A DNA stretch of 64,000 nt from Agapanthus africanus (GCA_030015575.1 CM057342.1:623253348-623317347); one strand, 5' to 3'. Counted from the first letter of the stretch, positions 35,257 to 50,282 are shown. The notes: generated from the letters alone by a model not told the origin. Numbers and translations are program-made.

Positions 35257-38237
35257 ATCTTCCCCCCTTAAAGAAATTCGGTCCCCGAATTTAAATTCAA
35301 ACTTCCCCAAATACTAAAACATCTAAGAAAAACCATCAAGTCGTCGGGGCTCCGAAACTGTAAATACATAAAACAAATCGTAGCGCAGTGCATGCGCTTG
35401 AAAAAAAAATGAGTATATAACTCAAATCAATACTCCGTCAAGCATCCCGCAATCATCGGAGTCATGGAGAAGACATCAATGCCAAATCCAAATCAAACCA
35501 ATATGATATAACTCGAAACTATACATGTAAACATCGAATCTATATCTGTAAGTATCTGAAGGAAATGCAAGCCAAATCTCTTAAGTCGCTGTGCAACGCG
35601 TATAACACTGCACAGTGGCGGACGTCTATCATAAGAAAATAGCTATATACATATATACCTTTGTTTGAAATGTACGTTCCGCCGTTTTGGAAACAATTTA
35701 GAAGGGTCTCCTTGTTTTAAACATTTCGTGTCATATCAGACACGTAGGTAAATACTGAGGCTATAGCTCGCTTTTTGGAAATCCCTTCAATAACTATCAA
35801 TGCATGCAAAATATATTCAGGTACTGTCCTCTGACTAGTCCTGCTCAGTACGAAAACATATAGCAATATCATAAAAACGTACTGCTCTATAAGAAATCAA
35901 TCCCAAAATATGCACATGAATACTACGTGCGTCTGGTGCGTACGGAAATCAAAATCCATGAATGTGCCATACATGCGCACAGAAACAATATCTAAGTGCA
36001 TCGGGTGTGCACGAAACATCTGTCGTACGCAACATGTGTGCCTGACAGCAAAATCAAGTGCATCTGACATGCACGAAAAAAATCTCGATTTAGTGCCTCG
36101 GGTGTGCACCAAAATCACCCTTCAAAACATGCGCCCAACATGCGCGAAAATCCAAATCAGGTGCATCCATCATGCACGAAATCATGAAATCCAATATCAA
36201 GCGCCGAACGTGCGCAAAATCAATCAGGTGCACAAGGTGCACAAAACAAATATCGAGTATCACAATCGAAATCGAAGTCCAGTGCATCTAAGTACACAAA
36301 AGGCGTATCACTGCACTGCAAGCATATATAAACTATACCGAGTGTAGGAACGAAATCGTGTGCATGCATACGCACAAAACCAACTCAACTGTTTAAAACC
36401 GTAAAATCACAAACATGTGAAACTAAAGCACGAAAACGATATCAAGTGCAACACTGTGCAAAGATCGTAAATCCTCAATCATCAAAATCAAATCATACGA
36501 ATAAATCACCCAAAACATCGTAATCAATAATGGCGGAATAGTACTGCTCAAGCGCATCCTCTAAGAATCTCGGCCAACTGTCACGGTCACTAGTGGGACG
36601 TCTCGTCGATGATCATGAATTCTGGCCTGCTGGTGTGCGTAACAATGACCACTCCTGGGTCATGGTCTTCACTGTGAATTACCAATCTTTCGGTCCATCG
36701 GCTCATCGGCCTGTCAGGTGTGCTAACGGGGACGATTCCGTTCTGGCACTTCTCTGGTCATCTCTTGGTCAATCATCGCGACCACTCGTAAGACAGCGTA
36801 TTACTGGCGTCGGCCTCTGGCTCTCTGAATATACGTGACACATCTGATTCTGGGTGCAAGTATCATTGCAGTAGTGTCCTGGAAGGAATCCTGCTCATGG
36901 TCTCTTCCATGTCTCGCCTCTGTCAACTGTCCGGAAATCATCGTCCTTTCCTATATCTGCAACTTGCTCCAGAACGGCTGCATACCCATCGCGACTCCTT
37001 CTGGAAGGTAAGTCCAAGTACCATGCCTCGGCATGCGCATCGCATCTCTGATGTCGGCAGAGTGGAACGTCATCTCATCTAGATCTGGTGCGAACCTTTT
37101 ACTCCACTTTTCTCTAATGTCGACCGCTTCGGACTCGTCTCGTCGTGGCTGCATGGACTGAGCTCCAACGGCTATCCTCGTATCTGGAGTCTCCCAAGAA
37201 TGCATCTCACCACCTAGCATCCGAATTAAGTCGAACCATTCGATCGATTCGTCAAAACCTCATAATCCCCCAAGAGCTCAACATCTTGGTACAGTTTAAT
37301 AGTATCGAATACATACCACAGCATCGGTGGTCCAGCCGTAGAAGGGCAAACCCAAGCCTCACTAATGGCGCCGTAGAACTGCCGCAAACCCGAAGGTTCA
37401 AAGGCTTTCACACGGTCATTAAGTCGAGTTAGGATTTCATTCTTCTAGAGGGACCATAGAATTGCCTGCATGTCTTTCCGACTACTTTAAACTTGGAATA
37501 ATAGGTTTCCGACATTCGATCGCCTCTGTCGACCCTCACGTCTCTGCGTGAAGTCGTTTCTAGCTGGAATCAATCTATCTGATGACCTCTCATCGGGTAG
37601 GCGAACGAACCACATGTCCTTGTCATTCATCCTCGGGTGACTAGCGACCTTCTATCATCTCTTAGTACAATCTGTACTGCAATAGCGCTAATATATGGGG
37701 CGATATCTCGTCGCTCGCAGCAACAACTGGCTCACTCGTCTGCATGCTGAACGGTGCCTCAATCATCAGGAGTAAGCAACACACCAACGGTCATCAAAAT
37801 CTGGCTGGCCTCTATCATTGGCTCAATCCTCTAGTGTCGATCAGCACCTCCGAGTAACCTCATAAAGGCGATCCGCCAATCGCTCGTGGCGCGGAAACAC
37901 AGTAAAAAGACACATCTCTGCAATCGTGTGTCACCGGAATTTCGCCCTGGTCAGTCCTCGTTCGTGACGAGCTTGTGCTGACCGCAACTCTAGCCGTAGC
38001 TCTCCCTGCCCGTAACCGTAGTAGCAAAACCAAACTGGTACCGATGAGGCTAGATCAGGAAGGAATATAATACTGAACAAGGAAATGTACATCCTAAGGC
38101 TTCATAAGTGGAGTAGCGTATCGTAAATATGCCGCGGAACATACCAACGGTATGTCACTCTACTTTAGTCACCTATTCCATCAACCAAGGGTCATCCTAC
38201 GCTCCGAAGGTAAAACCTAACGCTCTGATACCAACTT
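35257..38237 (-). other. LARD internal region B, non-coding
   Basis: 2981 bp, colinear with internal A and closer to internal C: B and C share CGTACGCAAC and GTCATGGTC where A has CGTAGGCAAC and GTCAAGGTC. The hairpin array is at 35926-36459 and the primer site at 38222-38233. No protein is recognised. Confidence 0.88.
35926..36459. repeat. Array of short GTGC...GCAC dyads, unit B
   Basis: Counterpart of 28413-28946. The dyad at GTGCATCCATCATGCAC has a change relative to unit A (CATCG to CATCA) that lengthens the pairing. Confidence 0.75.
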
Positions 38238-41200
38238 TGTCACGACCCGAAAGTACGGAACATGACCGGCACTTAAACTACGAACGTCTCGAGACGTACG
38301 TAATCTAAGTAAACCGAAAACCCAGAAATCCAAACCAAGAAAAGTAGTAGAGTGCAGGAAAAACCAACTTAAAGCAAGTAATTTCAATAGCATAAGCCGA
38401 ATTATGCGGTTTTTAAAACATCAAAAATTTACTGAAAATTTCGGCAGAGTCTCCTTTGTAAATACTGGCCCCCAAACGGGATACAACATGAATAGTATAC
38501 GAAATCAAGAAAAGGGCATCCCCAAGCGGGAGCTAGCTCTTCGTCAATCGACGGTCACAACCACACAAACAATATAATATACAACGCCAATGGCGAGGAT
38601 CAAAACTCAAAAGGAAACTCAAAACCACCAAATATATAACGAGCGACTCTAAGGTCGAAAGAATAACATCACTGGTTTCTATCTCAAAATAAATACATGT
38701 TTGGTTGATGGAATTTACTAGATACAACTGAATAATATTATACAAGGTAATATGATAGATACGATACAAGAAAAACGCACCTACTAGCAAGTCACCCGAA
38801 TGAAACTGAGCCCGCAAAGCCGTAATGAAACCTGTACTGCAAAACCTGCAAGAAACTGGGGCACAACGGGGGTGAGTTGCCAACTCGTGAATAGAAAAAT
38901 ATCTAAGCACAGAAATCGCATAAATAACGCAATCCTAGGTCAATGATCATAATATGTCCTCAAATATAGGAATAACACGTAGCCTATAACAAGGCTAGGG
39001 TAAATATCTAACCCGAGTGTAATCTCATGTGCCCGTGTCAGTGCCTCAGGTAGCAATATATCATATGAATGAGGTATGAATGCATGAAAACAGAATACAT
39101 GTAAATGAAGAACTGTTTTCATAAATTAGTGAGATTTCCTTTGTATTTTTAAACTGAGGTATCATAAATGAAATCAGTATCAACAGTGTCTAGCATCGAC
39201 ACAAAACATAAATCTCAATGTCTCGAAATATCAATGTCTCAATCTCAATATCTAGGGCGCCGTCAGTCCAGACCGGCCCCTACCATCCATCTCAAGACCA
39301 CGACGGTATCCTCCGGATATCCGACGTGTCGGGTAATATCACCGGTAGGTAGTGCTCCCCAGCCAGGCTCAACGTCAACACTACATTCCTCTTGCCCCGG
39401 GGTACCATACCGGGCCCACCATGTACCCGAAACGGTTCCTCCACTCCTCGAATCGGGTCTCGAAATCCATCAGCAAACTCATGGTGGACGACTCATACAT
39501 CATGGGAAAACCGCACTTTTTATTTTAAAGAGAGAAAGAAGCTTATATAAGTCTTGCGGTTTTCCCCCAAAACCAGAAAATCTCATAGAAATCCGAATCC
39601 AATCCTCAATAGCATGTAAACAGTGCATATCGGCATAAAAATCAATGAATGCGGCATAACAACGAATATTAACATGCATGAAGTAACAAGTAATATCTAC
39701 AATGTCTAATCTAGCATATAAGGCGAGTACACTAATATCATGTCTAAATTATTAGCTAACAACCTATGTCAATGCAATAGTATTTCTAAAGTGTACGTGG
39801 CATGACAATTACCGATGAAGATGTGTGTGAGCCGGCAAGTAAGTGTACGTGGTACATACGCATCATCGGTAATGGTGCTGGTGTCCTAACAGCATGATAT
39901 CAATAATGTAGTACGAAACATAATATAAGCATGCGATGCGAAGCGAACCACAATAATGAGCGGAAGCTGAAAACTAGACGCAACTATAACTAATCTGCAT
40001 TAATCTAATATAAGTCCTACAAATGGTGCCTTCTGAAATAACACGAATCATGGGGTTTTGAAAATAGGGGCTACGGTGTTTTTATGAAAAGATACGTCTT
40101 TTGAAATCTCCGTAGGATCCCTTGGGCTGTCTTTTAAAATACCCACGATTCGTTAGTTTTTGAAATAGGTAAGAATCGAATCTAATCTAACAACTAAACT
40201 AAACTAAAGGGCTAAGCTAACCAGCTGGACTACAGGTAAGGAAACCGCCTAACATCTGAGTCGATGTATATACATACCCGTATATATATTAGTCGGTGAT
40301 CCTGCCTCAATAATATCATATCCGATACCATATCTATAATCAGACATCCCAAGTCAAGAGTGCGGATCAATCATCAATATATAGCTCGTACGTAAATCCG
40401 TCGTACGGCATCCCCAAATCTGGGTACGGGTCAAATTCACATCAATCACACTATTCATTTGGTATCTTCTTTATCAAATATCATGATCCGGAATAATGTC
40501 CTACGTCTAGTACAATATTGATGCCATCTATGTATGCATGCGGGTGTAAGAATTACTACGTCAGAAGACCCGCTAAAACATCATGTCGTATCTCAATACG
40601 AACCAAATCACATGACCGATCTCCTGGCCTCAAGCCCAATCTCATCGACTCATCTCAAATTCCAAATACTATCCTCAAATCCAGTATATGAACACATAGT
40701 CCCATACCCATGTGAACACATAAATATATATTCCCATACACGCACATATGAAATAAGGAATGTATGCAAGTATGTATATGTGTGTATGTGTAAGTGTAGT
40801 GCACCCACTACCTAAGGTTTCGTAACCATGCACCAATCCAACACCAATATCCATCTAAAATCATCAATAATAAATCCTAACAACATATCATAAATTGTTG
40901 GTGTGTATACGCATCCGTATACATCACCACGGACTGCGGGGGTGCTATACGTCATCCACCCGACTTCTCCCCGTAGATATAAATCTACTCACCTGGTCCT
41001 CGCTAGCCGGTGCCGATGTCGCCACGCGCTTGCTTGTCGTCTCGAAGTCCACATGGGGGTACCTACATATCATAACGCACCATATCGCATTAAAACTAAA
41101 TTCGAAATCGAAACGGCATACGAAAATCAAATCGGCACGCGTATCACGCATAGGTCCAAACCCACCGCCTACGCATGCAAGAATAGTCAAACCAACCCTC

Positions 41201-42769
41201 GATGTCGATGTACAAACGTCAAACCACCGAGAAAAATCCAATCACACTCATTTGCACATTCCCGCACACTAATTTTAATATAAACTAGGTTAAAACTCAC
41301 AAAAACCCCAAATTCACTTTAAAAGCCGTTTTTCCGAAAAACTAGCAAGTAAAATTACCCGTTTTAGTGCAAAACTCGATGTTTAAACAATTCTAGCGGC
41401 CATAATACTTATTAAATAACTTAAATAAGTCATAAAAACCATTTCCATAATTTAATCACATAAATTTGCATAATTTCCAAAATCCTAGATTGCAAAAATA
41501 TCAATTTTAACACTTTTTATTGTAAAATTCACAATTTTACAATTAAACTTGGTTTTGCATATATTAAATGGTTAAACCACTCATGGAAACCTTAATGATG
41601 TGCTAAAAATCCTAACTAGATTTTAATCCCACGTTTTTATTTAATTTCTAAAACCTAGTTAGCAATTTAGCATAATTATCACCATTTTTAAACTAACAAA
41701 TTAGCAACTAGTAACCAAATTAGATTTTGCATTCAATTAATTGTTAATCCCCTCATTACAATCATAAGCTAATGATAAAAAACCTAATTTATTTCAAACC
41801 CTAGCTTCAATTCAAAATTCCCAATTGAATTTCCAAACATTCAATTAAACCCACAATTTAACACCTAATTAGCTTCATTAAGGAATTTAAATAAAAAAAA
41901 TGAATAATGGGTCAAAAGTTATACCTCACAAACCATGATCAAACTTGAATTCTAGACCTCCATTTTGAAATCCTTGCACCAAGATCCATGCTAAAGGAGA
42001 TGAGGGAAAATGGGTAGGAGGTGGATTTTGATTTGGATTTTTGCTTGATTTTTTGTGGATTTTTCAAGCATCTTTGAAGAACTTTTTTAAAGAGAAGGAG
42101 ATGAAGAATGAAGGGCTGTTGGGGTTCAGATTTTGGCCAGAAAATGAGCGGGGGAGGAGAGAGAGGGAGGTGGAGAAAAATGGGGAGAAAGTCAAAGTCA
42201 ATTCAAGGTCAAAAGTCTAACTAATTTATCCATTTTCTTTTCTTTTCTTTCATTTCATTTCCTTTGAAATTCAAGTGGGGAAAAAATGGGGGCTGCTGAA
42301 TTTAGCTAAGGGGAGAAGTAAGTGGGGGTGTGTGGGTGTGGGCACGGGTGTGGGGTGATGAAAAATGATAAATACAATACCCCAAACATCCATTTACGCT
42401 AAAAAAAAGCCTTTTTTCTTCAATAATTTCTAAACCGTTTTGGCAAATGATTTCGTTCCAAAAACCACATGATAAATTTTTATTTAATGTTTTATGATGC
42501 ACAAAATTTGTTTCAACTCATTCCAATTTGTAATTTTCCCTAATTAAATGTATTAGTGACGGCTTAAAATAATAATAAAATAATATTTTTTTCAGAAAAT
42601 TTGAAATTTCACCAGCGGCTCAATAAACACCAAATAATAGCAATTACATAGCTAGAATATGTATATTTAACTTTTATAATAAGATATTTGTATTTTGACT
42701 TTTTACAGAAAACCACTTTATTTTACCGATTTTTCGAAATTTCACCGAAACGATTTTCAAAACGCTACA
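38238..42769 (-). repeat. LARD LTR C
   Basis: 4532 bp, with private differences such as GATAGATACG near 38755. G-run motif 42324-42355, palindromic block 38874-38886. It is shared by internals B and C. Confidence 0.95.
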
Positions 42770-45750
42770 ATCTTCCCCCCTTAAAGAAATTCGGTCCCCG
42801 AATTTAAATTCAAACTTCCCCAAATACTAAAACATCTAAGAAAAACCATCAAGTCGTCGGGGCTCCGAAACTGTAAATACATAAAACAAATCGTAGCGCA
42901 GTGCATGCGCTTGAAAAAAAAATGAGTATATAACTCAAATCAATACTCCGTCAAGCATCCCGCAATCATCGGAGTCATGGAGAAGACATCAATGCCAAAT
43001 CCAAATCAAACCAATATGATATAACTCGAAACTATACATGTAAACATCGAATCTATATCTGTAAGTATCTGAAGGAAATGCATGCCAAATCTCTTAAGTC
43101 GCTGTGCAACGCGTATAACACTGCACAGTGGCGGACGTCTATCATAAGAAAATAGCTATATACATATATACCTTTGTTTGAAATGTACGTTCCGCCGTTT
43201 TGGAAACAATTTAGAAGGGTCTCCTTGTTTTAAACATTTCGTGTCATATCAGACACGTAGGTAAATACTGAGGCTATAGCTCGCTTTTTGGAAATCCCTT
43301 CAATAACTATCAATGCATGCAAAATATATTCAGGTACTGTCCTCTGACTAGTCCTGCTCAGTACGAAAACATATAGCAATATCATAAAAACGTACTGCTC
43401 TATAAGAAATCAATCCCAAAATATGCACATGAATACTACGTGCGTCTGGTGCGTACGGAAATCAAAATCCATGAATGTGCCATACATGCGCACAGAAACA
43501 ATATCTAAGTGCATCGGGTGTGCACGAAACATCTGTCGTACGCAACATGTGTGCCTGACAGCAAAATCAAGTGCATCTGACATGCACGAAAAAAATCTCG
43601 ATTTAGTGCCTCGGGTGTGCACCAAAATCACCCTTCAAAACATGCGCCCAACATGCGCGAAAATCCAAATCAGGTGCATCCATCATGCACGAAATCATGA
43701 AATCCAATATCAAGCGCCGAACGTGCGCAAAATCAATCAGGTGCACAAGGTGCACAAAACAAATATCGAGTATCACAATCGAAATCGAAGTCCAGTGCAT
43801 CTAAGTACACAAAAGGCGTATCACTGCACTGCAAGCATATATAAACTATACCGAGTGTAGGAACGAAATCGTGTGCATGCATACGCACAAAACCAACTGA
43901 ACTGTTTAAAACCGTAAAATCACAAACATGTGAAACTAAAGCACGAAAACGATATCAAGTGCAACACTTTGCAAAGATCGTAAATCCTCAATCATCAAAA
44001 TCAAATCATACGAATAAATCACCCAAAACATCGTAATCAATAATGGCGGAATAGTACTGCTCAAGCGCATCCTCTAAGAATCTCGGCCAACTGTCACGGT
44101 CACTAGTGGGACGTCTCGTCGATGATCATGAATTCTGGCCTGCTGGTGTGCGTAACAATGACCACTCCTGGGTCATGGTCTTCACTGTGAATTACCAATC
44201 TTTCGGTCCATCGGCTCATCGGCCTGTCAGGTGTGCTAACGGGGACGATTCCGTTCTGGCACTTCTCTGGTCATCTCTTGGTCAATCATCGCGACCACTC
44301 GTAAGACAGCGTATTACTGGCGTCGGCCTCTGGCTCTCTGAATATACGTGACACATCTGATTCTGGGTGCAAGTATCATTGCAGTAGTGTCCTGGAAGGA
44401 ATCTTGCTCATGGTCTCTTCCATGTCTCGCCTCTGTCAACTGTCCGGAAGTCATCGTCCTTTCCTATATCTGCATCTTGCTCCAGAACGGCTGCATACCC
44501 ATCGCGACTCCTTCTGGAAGGTAAGTCCAAGTACCATGCCTCGGCATGCGCATCGCATCTCTGATGTCGGCAGAGTGGAACGTCATCTCATCTAGATCTG
44601 GTGCGAACCTTTTACTCCACTTTTCTCTAATGTCGACCGCTTCGGACTCGTCTCGTCGTGGCTGCATGGACTGAGCTCCAACGGCTATCCTCGTATCTGG
44701 AGTCTCCCAAGAATGCATCTCACCACCTAGCATCCGAATTAAGTCGAACCATTCGATCGATTCGTCAAAACCTCATAATCCCCCAAGAGCTCAACATCTT
44801 AGTACAGTTTAATAGTATCGAATACATACCACAGCATCGGTGGTCCAGCCGTAGAAGGGCAAACCCAAGCCTCACTAATGGCGCCGTAGAACTGCCGCAA
44901 ACCCGAAGGTTCAAAGGCTTTCACACGGTCATTAAGTCGAGTTAGGGTTTCATTCTTCTAGAGGGACCATAGAATTGCCTGCATGTCTTTCCGACTACTT
45001 TAAACTTGGAATAATAGGTTTCCGACATTCGATCGCCTCTGTCGACCCTCACGTCTCTGCGTGAAGTCGTTTCTAGCTGGAATCAATCTATCTGATGACC
45101 TCTCATCGGGTAGGCGAACGAACCACATGTCCTAGTCATTCATCCTCGGGTGACTAGCGACCTTCTATCATCTCTTAGTACAATCTGTACTGCAATAGCT
45201 CCAATATATGGGGCGATATCTCGTCGCTCGCAGCAACAACTGGCTCACTCGTCTGCATGCTGAACGGTGCCTCAATCATCAGGAGTAAGCAACACACCAA
45301 CGGTCATCAAAATCTGGCTGGCCTCTATCATTGGCTCAATCCTCTAGTGTCGATCAGCACCTCCGAGTAACCTCATAAAGGCGATCCGCCAATCGCTCGT
45401 GGCGCGGAAACACAGTAAAAAGACACATCTCTGCAATCGTGTGTCGCCGAAATTTCGCCCTGGTCAGTCCTCGTTCGTGACGAGCTTGTGCTGACCGCAA
45501 CTCTAGCCGTAGCTCTCCCTGCCCGTAACCGTAGTAGCAAAACCAAACTGGTACCGATGAGGCTAGATCAGGAAGGAATATAATACTGAACAAGGAAATG
45601 TACATCCTAAGGCTTCATAAGTGGAGTAGCGTATCGTAAATATGCCGCGGACCATACCAACGGTACGTCACTCTACTTTAGTCACCTATTCCATCAACCA
45701 AGGGTCATCCTACGCTCCGAAGGTAAAACCTAACGCTCTGATACCAACTT
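42770..45750 (-). other. LARD internal region C, non-coding
   Basis: 2981 bp, with the hairpin array at 43439-43972 and the primer site at 45735-45746. It is very close to internal B. No protein is recognised. Confidence 0.88.
43439..43972. repeat. Array of short GTGC...GCAC dyads, unit C
   Basis: Counterpart of the arrays in units A and B, with the same count and spacing. Confidence 0.75.
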
Positions 45751-48700
45751 TGTCACGACCCGAAAGTACGGAACATGACCGGCACTTAAACTACGAACGT
45801 CTCGAGACGTACGTAATCTAAGTAAACCGAAAACCCAGAAATCCAAACAAAGAAAAGTAGTAGAGTGCAGGAAAAACCAACTTAAAGCAAGTAATTTCAA
45901 TAGCATAAGCCGAATTATGCGGTTTTTAAAACATCAAAAATTTACTGAAAATTTCGGCAGAGTCTCCTTTGTAAATACTGGCCCCTAAACGGGATACAAC
46001 ATGAATAGTATACGAAATCAAGAAAAGGGCATCCCCAAGCGGGAGCTAGCTCTTCGTCAATCGACGGTCACAACCACACAAACAATATAATATACAACGC
46101 CAACGGCGAGGATCAAAACTCAAAAGGAAACTCAAAACCACCAAATATATAACGAGCGACTCTAAGGTCGAAAGAATAACATCACTGGTTTCTATCTCAA
46201 AATAAATACATGTTTGGTTGATGGAATTTACTAGATACAACTGAATAATATTATACAAGGTAATATGATGGGTACGATACAAGAAAAACCCACCTACTAG
46301 CAAGTCACCCGAATGAAACTGAGCCCGCAAAGCCGTAATGAAACCTGTACTGCAAAACCTGCAAGAAACTGGGGCACAACGGGGGTGAGTTGCCAACTCG
46401 TGAATAGAAAAATATCTACGCACAGAAATCGTATAAATAACGCAATCCTAGGTCAATGATCATAATATGTCCTCAAATATAGGAATAACACGTAGCCTAT
46501 AACAAGGCTAGGGTAAATATCTAACCCGAGTGTAATCTCATGTGCCCGTGTCAGTGCCTCAGGTAGCAATATATCATATGAATGAGGTATGAATGCATGA
46601 AAACAGAATACATGTAAATGAAGAACTGTTTTCATAAATTAGTGAGATTTCCTTTGTATTTTTAAACTGAGGTATCATAAATGAAATCAGTATCAACAGT
46701 GTCTAGCATCGACACAAAACATAAATCTCAATGTCTCGAAATATCAATGTCTCAATCTCAATATCTAGGGCGCCGTCAGTCCAGACCGGCCCCTAACATC
46801 CATCTCAAGACCACGACGGTATCCTCCGGATATCCGACGTGTCGGGTAATATCACCGGTAGGTAGTGCTCCCCAGCCAGGCTCAACGTCAACACCACATT
46901 CCTCTTGCCCCGGGGTACCATACCGGGCCCACCATGTACCCGAAACGGTTCCTCCACTCCTCGAATCGGGTCTCGAAATCCATCAGCAAACTCATGGTGG
47001 ACGACTCATACATCATGGGAAAACCGCACTTTTTATTTTAAAGAGAGAAAGAAGCTTATATAAGTCTTGCGGTTTTCCCCCAAAACCAGAAAATCTCATA
47101 GAAATCCGAATCCAATCCTCAATAGCATGTAAACAGTGCATATCGGCATAAAAATCAATGAATGCGGCATAACAACGAATATTAACATGCATGAAGTAAC
47201 AAGTAATATCTACAATGTCTAATCTAGCATATAAGGCGAGTACACTAATATCATGTCTAAATTATTAGCTAACAACCTATGTCAATGCAATAGTATTTCT
47301 AAAGTGTACGTGGCATGACAATTACCGATGAAGATGTGTGTGAGCCGGCAAGTAAGTGTACGTGGTACATACGCATCATCGGTAATGGTGCTGGTGTCCT
47401 AACAGCATGATATCAATAATGTAGTACGAAACATAATATAAGCATGCGATGCGAAGCGAACCACAATAATGAGCGGAAGCTGAAAACTAGACGCAACTAT
47501 AACTAATCTGCATTAATCTAATATAAGTCCTACAAATGGTGCCTTTTGAAATAACACGAATCATGGGGTTTTGAAAATAGGGGCTACGGTGTTTTTATGA
47601 AAAGATACGTCTTTTGAAATCTCCGTAGGATCCCTTGGGCTGTCTTTTAAAATACCCACGATTCGTTAGTTTTTGAAATAGGTAAGAATCGAATCTAATC
47701 TAACAACTAAACTAAACTAAAGGGCTAAGCTAACCAGCTGGACTACAGGTAAGGAAACCGCCTAACATCTGAGTCGATGTATATACATACCCGTATATAT
47801 ATTAGTCGGTGATCCCGCCTCAATAATATCATATCCGATACCATATCTATAATCAGACATCCCAAGTCAAGAGTGCGGATCAATCATCAATATATAGCTC
47901 GTACGTAAATCCGTCGTACGGCATCCCCAAATCTGGGTACGGGTCAAATTCACATCAATCACACTATTCATTTGGTATCTTCTTTATCAAATATCATGAT
48001 CCGGAATAATGTCCTACGTCTAGTACAATATTGATGCCATCTATGTATGCATGCGGGTGTAAGAATTACTACGTCAGAAGACCCGCTAAAACATCATGTC
48101 GTATCTCAATACGAACCAAATCACATGACCGATCTCCTGGCCTCAAGCCCAATCTCATCGACTCATCTCAAATTCCAAATACTATCCTCAAATCCAGTAT
48201 ATGAACACATAGTCCCATACCCATGTGAACACATAAATATATATTCCCATACACGCACATATGAAATAAGGAATGTATGCAAGTATGTATATGTGTGTAT
48301 GTGTAAGTGTAGTGCACCCACTATCTAAGGTTTCGTAACCATGCACCAATCCAACACCAATATCCATCTAAAATCATCAATAATAAATCCTAACAACATA
48401 TCATAAATTGTTGGTGTGTATACGAATCCGTATACATCACCACGGACTGCGGGAGTGCTATACGCCATCCACCCGACTTCTCCCCGTAGATATAAATCTA
48501 CTCACCTGGTCCTCGCTAGCCGGTGCCGATGTCGCCACGCGCTTGCTTGTCGTCTCGAAGTCCACATGGGGGTACCTACATATCATAACGCACCATATCG
48601 CATTAAAACTAAATTCGAAATCGAAACGGCATACGAAAATCAAATCGGCACGCGTATCACGCATAGGTCCAAACCCATCGCCTACGCATGCAAGAATAGT

Positions 48701-50282
48701 CAAACCAACCCTCGATGTCGATGTACAAACGTCAAACCACCGAGAAAAATCCAATCACACTCATTTGCACATTCCCGCACACTAATTTTAATATAAACTA
48801 GGTTAAAACTCACAAAAACCCCAAATTCACTTTAAAAGCCGTTTTTCCGAAAAACTAGCAAGCAAAATTACCCGTTTTAGTGCAAAACTCGATGTTTAAA
48901 CAATTCTAGCGGCCATAATACTTATTAAATAACTTAAATAAGTCATAAAAACCATTTCCATAATTTAATCACATAAATTTGCATAATTTCCAAAATCCTA
49001 GATTGCAAAAATATCAATTTTAACACTTTTTATTGTAAAATTCACAATTTTACAATTAAACTTGGTTTTGCATATATTAAATGGTTAAACCACTCATGGA
49101 AACCTTAATGATGTGCTAAAAATCCTAACTAGATTTTAATCCCACGTTTTTATTTAATTTCTAAAACCTAGTTAGCAATTTAGCATAATTATCACCATTT
49201 TTAAACTAACAAATTAGCAACTAGTAACCAAATTAGATTTTGCATTCAATTACATGTTAATCCCCTCATTACAATCATAAGCTAATGATAAAAAACCTAA
49301 TTTAATTCAAACCCTAGCTTCAATTCAAAATTCCCAATTGAATTTCCAAACATTCAATTAAACCCACAATTTAACACCTAATTAGCTTCATTAAGGAATT
49401 TAAATAAAAAAAATGAATAATGGGTCAAAAGTTATACCTCACAAACCATGATCAAACTTGAATTCTAGACCTCCATTTTGAAATCCTTGCACCAAGATCC
49501 ATGCTAAAGGAGATGAGGGAAAATGGGTAGGAGGTGGATTTTGATTTGGATTTTTGCTTGATTTTTTGTGGATTTTTCAAGCATCTTTGAAGAACTTTTT
49601 TAAAGAGAAGGAGATGAAGAATGAAGGGCTGTTGGGGTTCATATTTTGGCCAGAAAATGAGTGGGGGAGGAGAGAGAGGGAGGTGGAGAAAAATGGGGAG
49701 AAAGTCAAAGTCAATTCAAGGTCAAAAGTCTAACTAATTTATCCATTTTCTTTTCTTTTCTTTCATTTCATTTCCTTTGAAATTCAAGTGGGGAAAAAAT
49801 GGGGGCTGCTGAATTTAGCTAAGGGAAGAAGTAAGTGGGGGTGTGTGGGTGTGGGCACGGGTGTGGGGTGATGAAAAATGATAAATACAATACCCCAAAC
49901 ATCCATTTACGCTAAAAAAAAGCCTTTTTTCTTCAATAATTTCTAAACCGTTTTGGCAAATGATTTCGTTCCAAAAACCACATGATAAATTTTTATTTAA
50001 AGTTTTATGATGCACAAAATTTGTTTCAACTCATTCCAATTTGTAATTTTCCCTAATTAAATGTATTAGTGACGGCTTAAAATAATAATAAAATAATATT
50101 TTTTTCAGAAAATTTGAAATTTCACCAGCGGCTCAATAAACACCAAATAATAGCAATTACATAGCTAGAATATGTATATTTAATTTTTATAATAAGATAT
50201 TTGTATTTTGACTTTTTACAGAAAACCCCTTTATTTTACCGATTTTTCGAAATTTCACCGAAACGATTTTCAAAACGCTACA
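45751..50282 (-). repeat. LARD LTR D (5' LTR of the array)
   Basis: 4532 bp. On the element strand this is the first LTR; its outer end TGTAGCG lies at 50282 next to the right GTTTA duplication. G-run motif 49837-49868, palindromic block 46387-46399. Confidence 0.95.

Larger units (their letters stand above)
23228..50282 (-). mobile_element. LARD array: four LTRs and three internal regions in tandem, inside G1
   Basis: The order is LTR A (23228-27743), internal A (27744-30724), LTR B (30725-35256), internal B (35257-38237), LTR C (38238-42769), internal C (42770-45750) and LTR D (45751-50282). LTRs are 4516, 4532, 4532 and 4532 bp; the three internal regions are each 2981 bp. All primer sites and polypurine tracts point the same way (minus strand). 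The whole is flanked by one perfect 5-bp duplication, GTTTA (23223-23227 and 50283-50287). No retrotransposon protein is clearly recognised inside. LTRs of about 4.5 kb around a 3-kb non-coding interior match the plant LARD class, which depends on proteins of another element. Copies differ by about 1 percent by eye. Confidence 0.93.
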
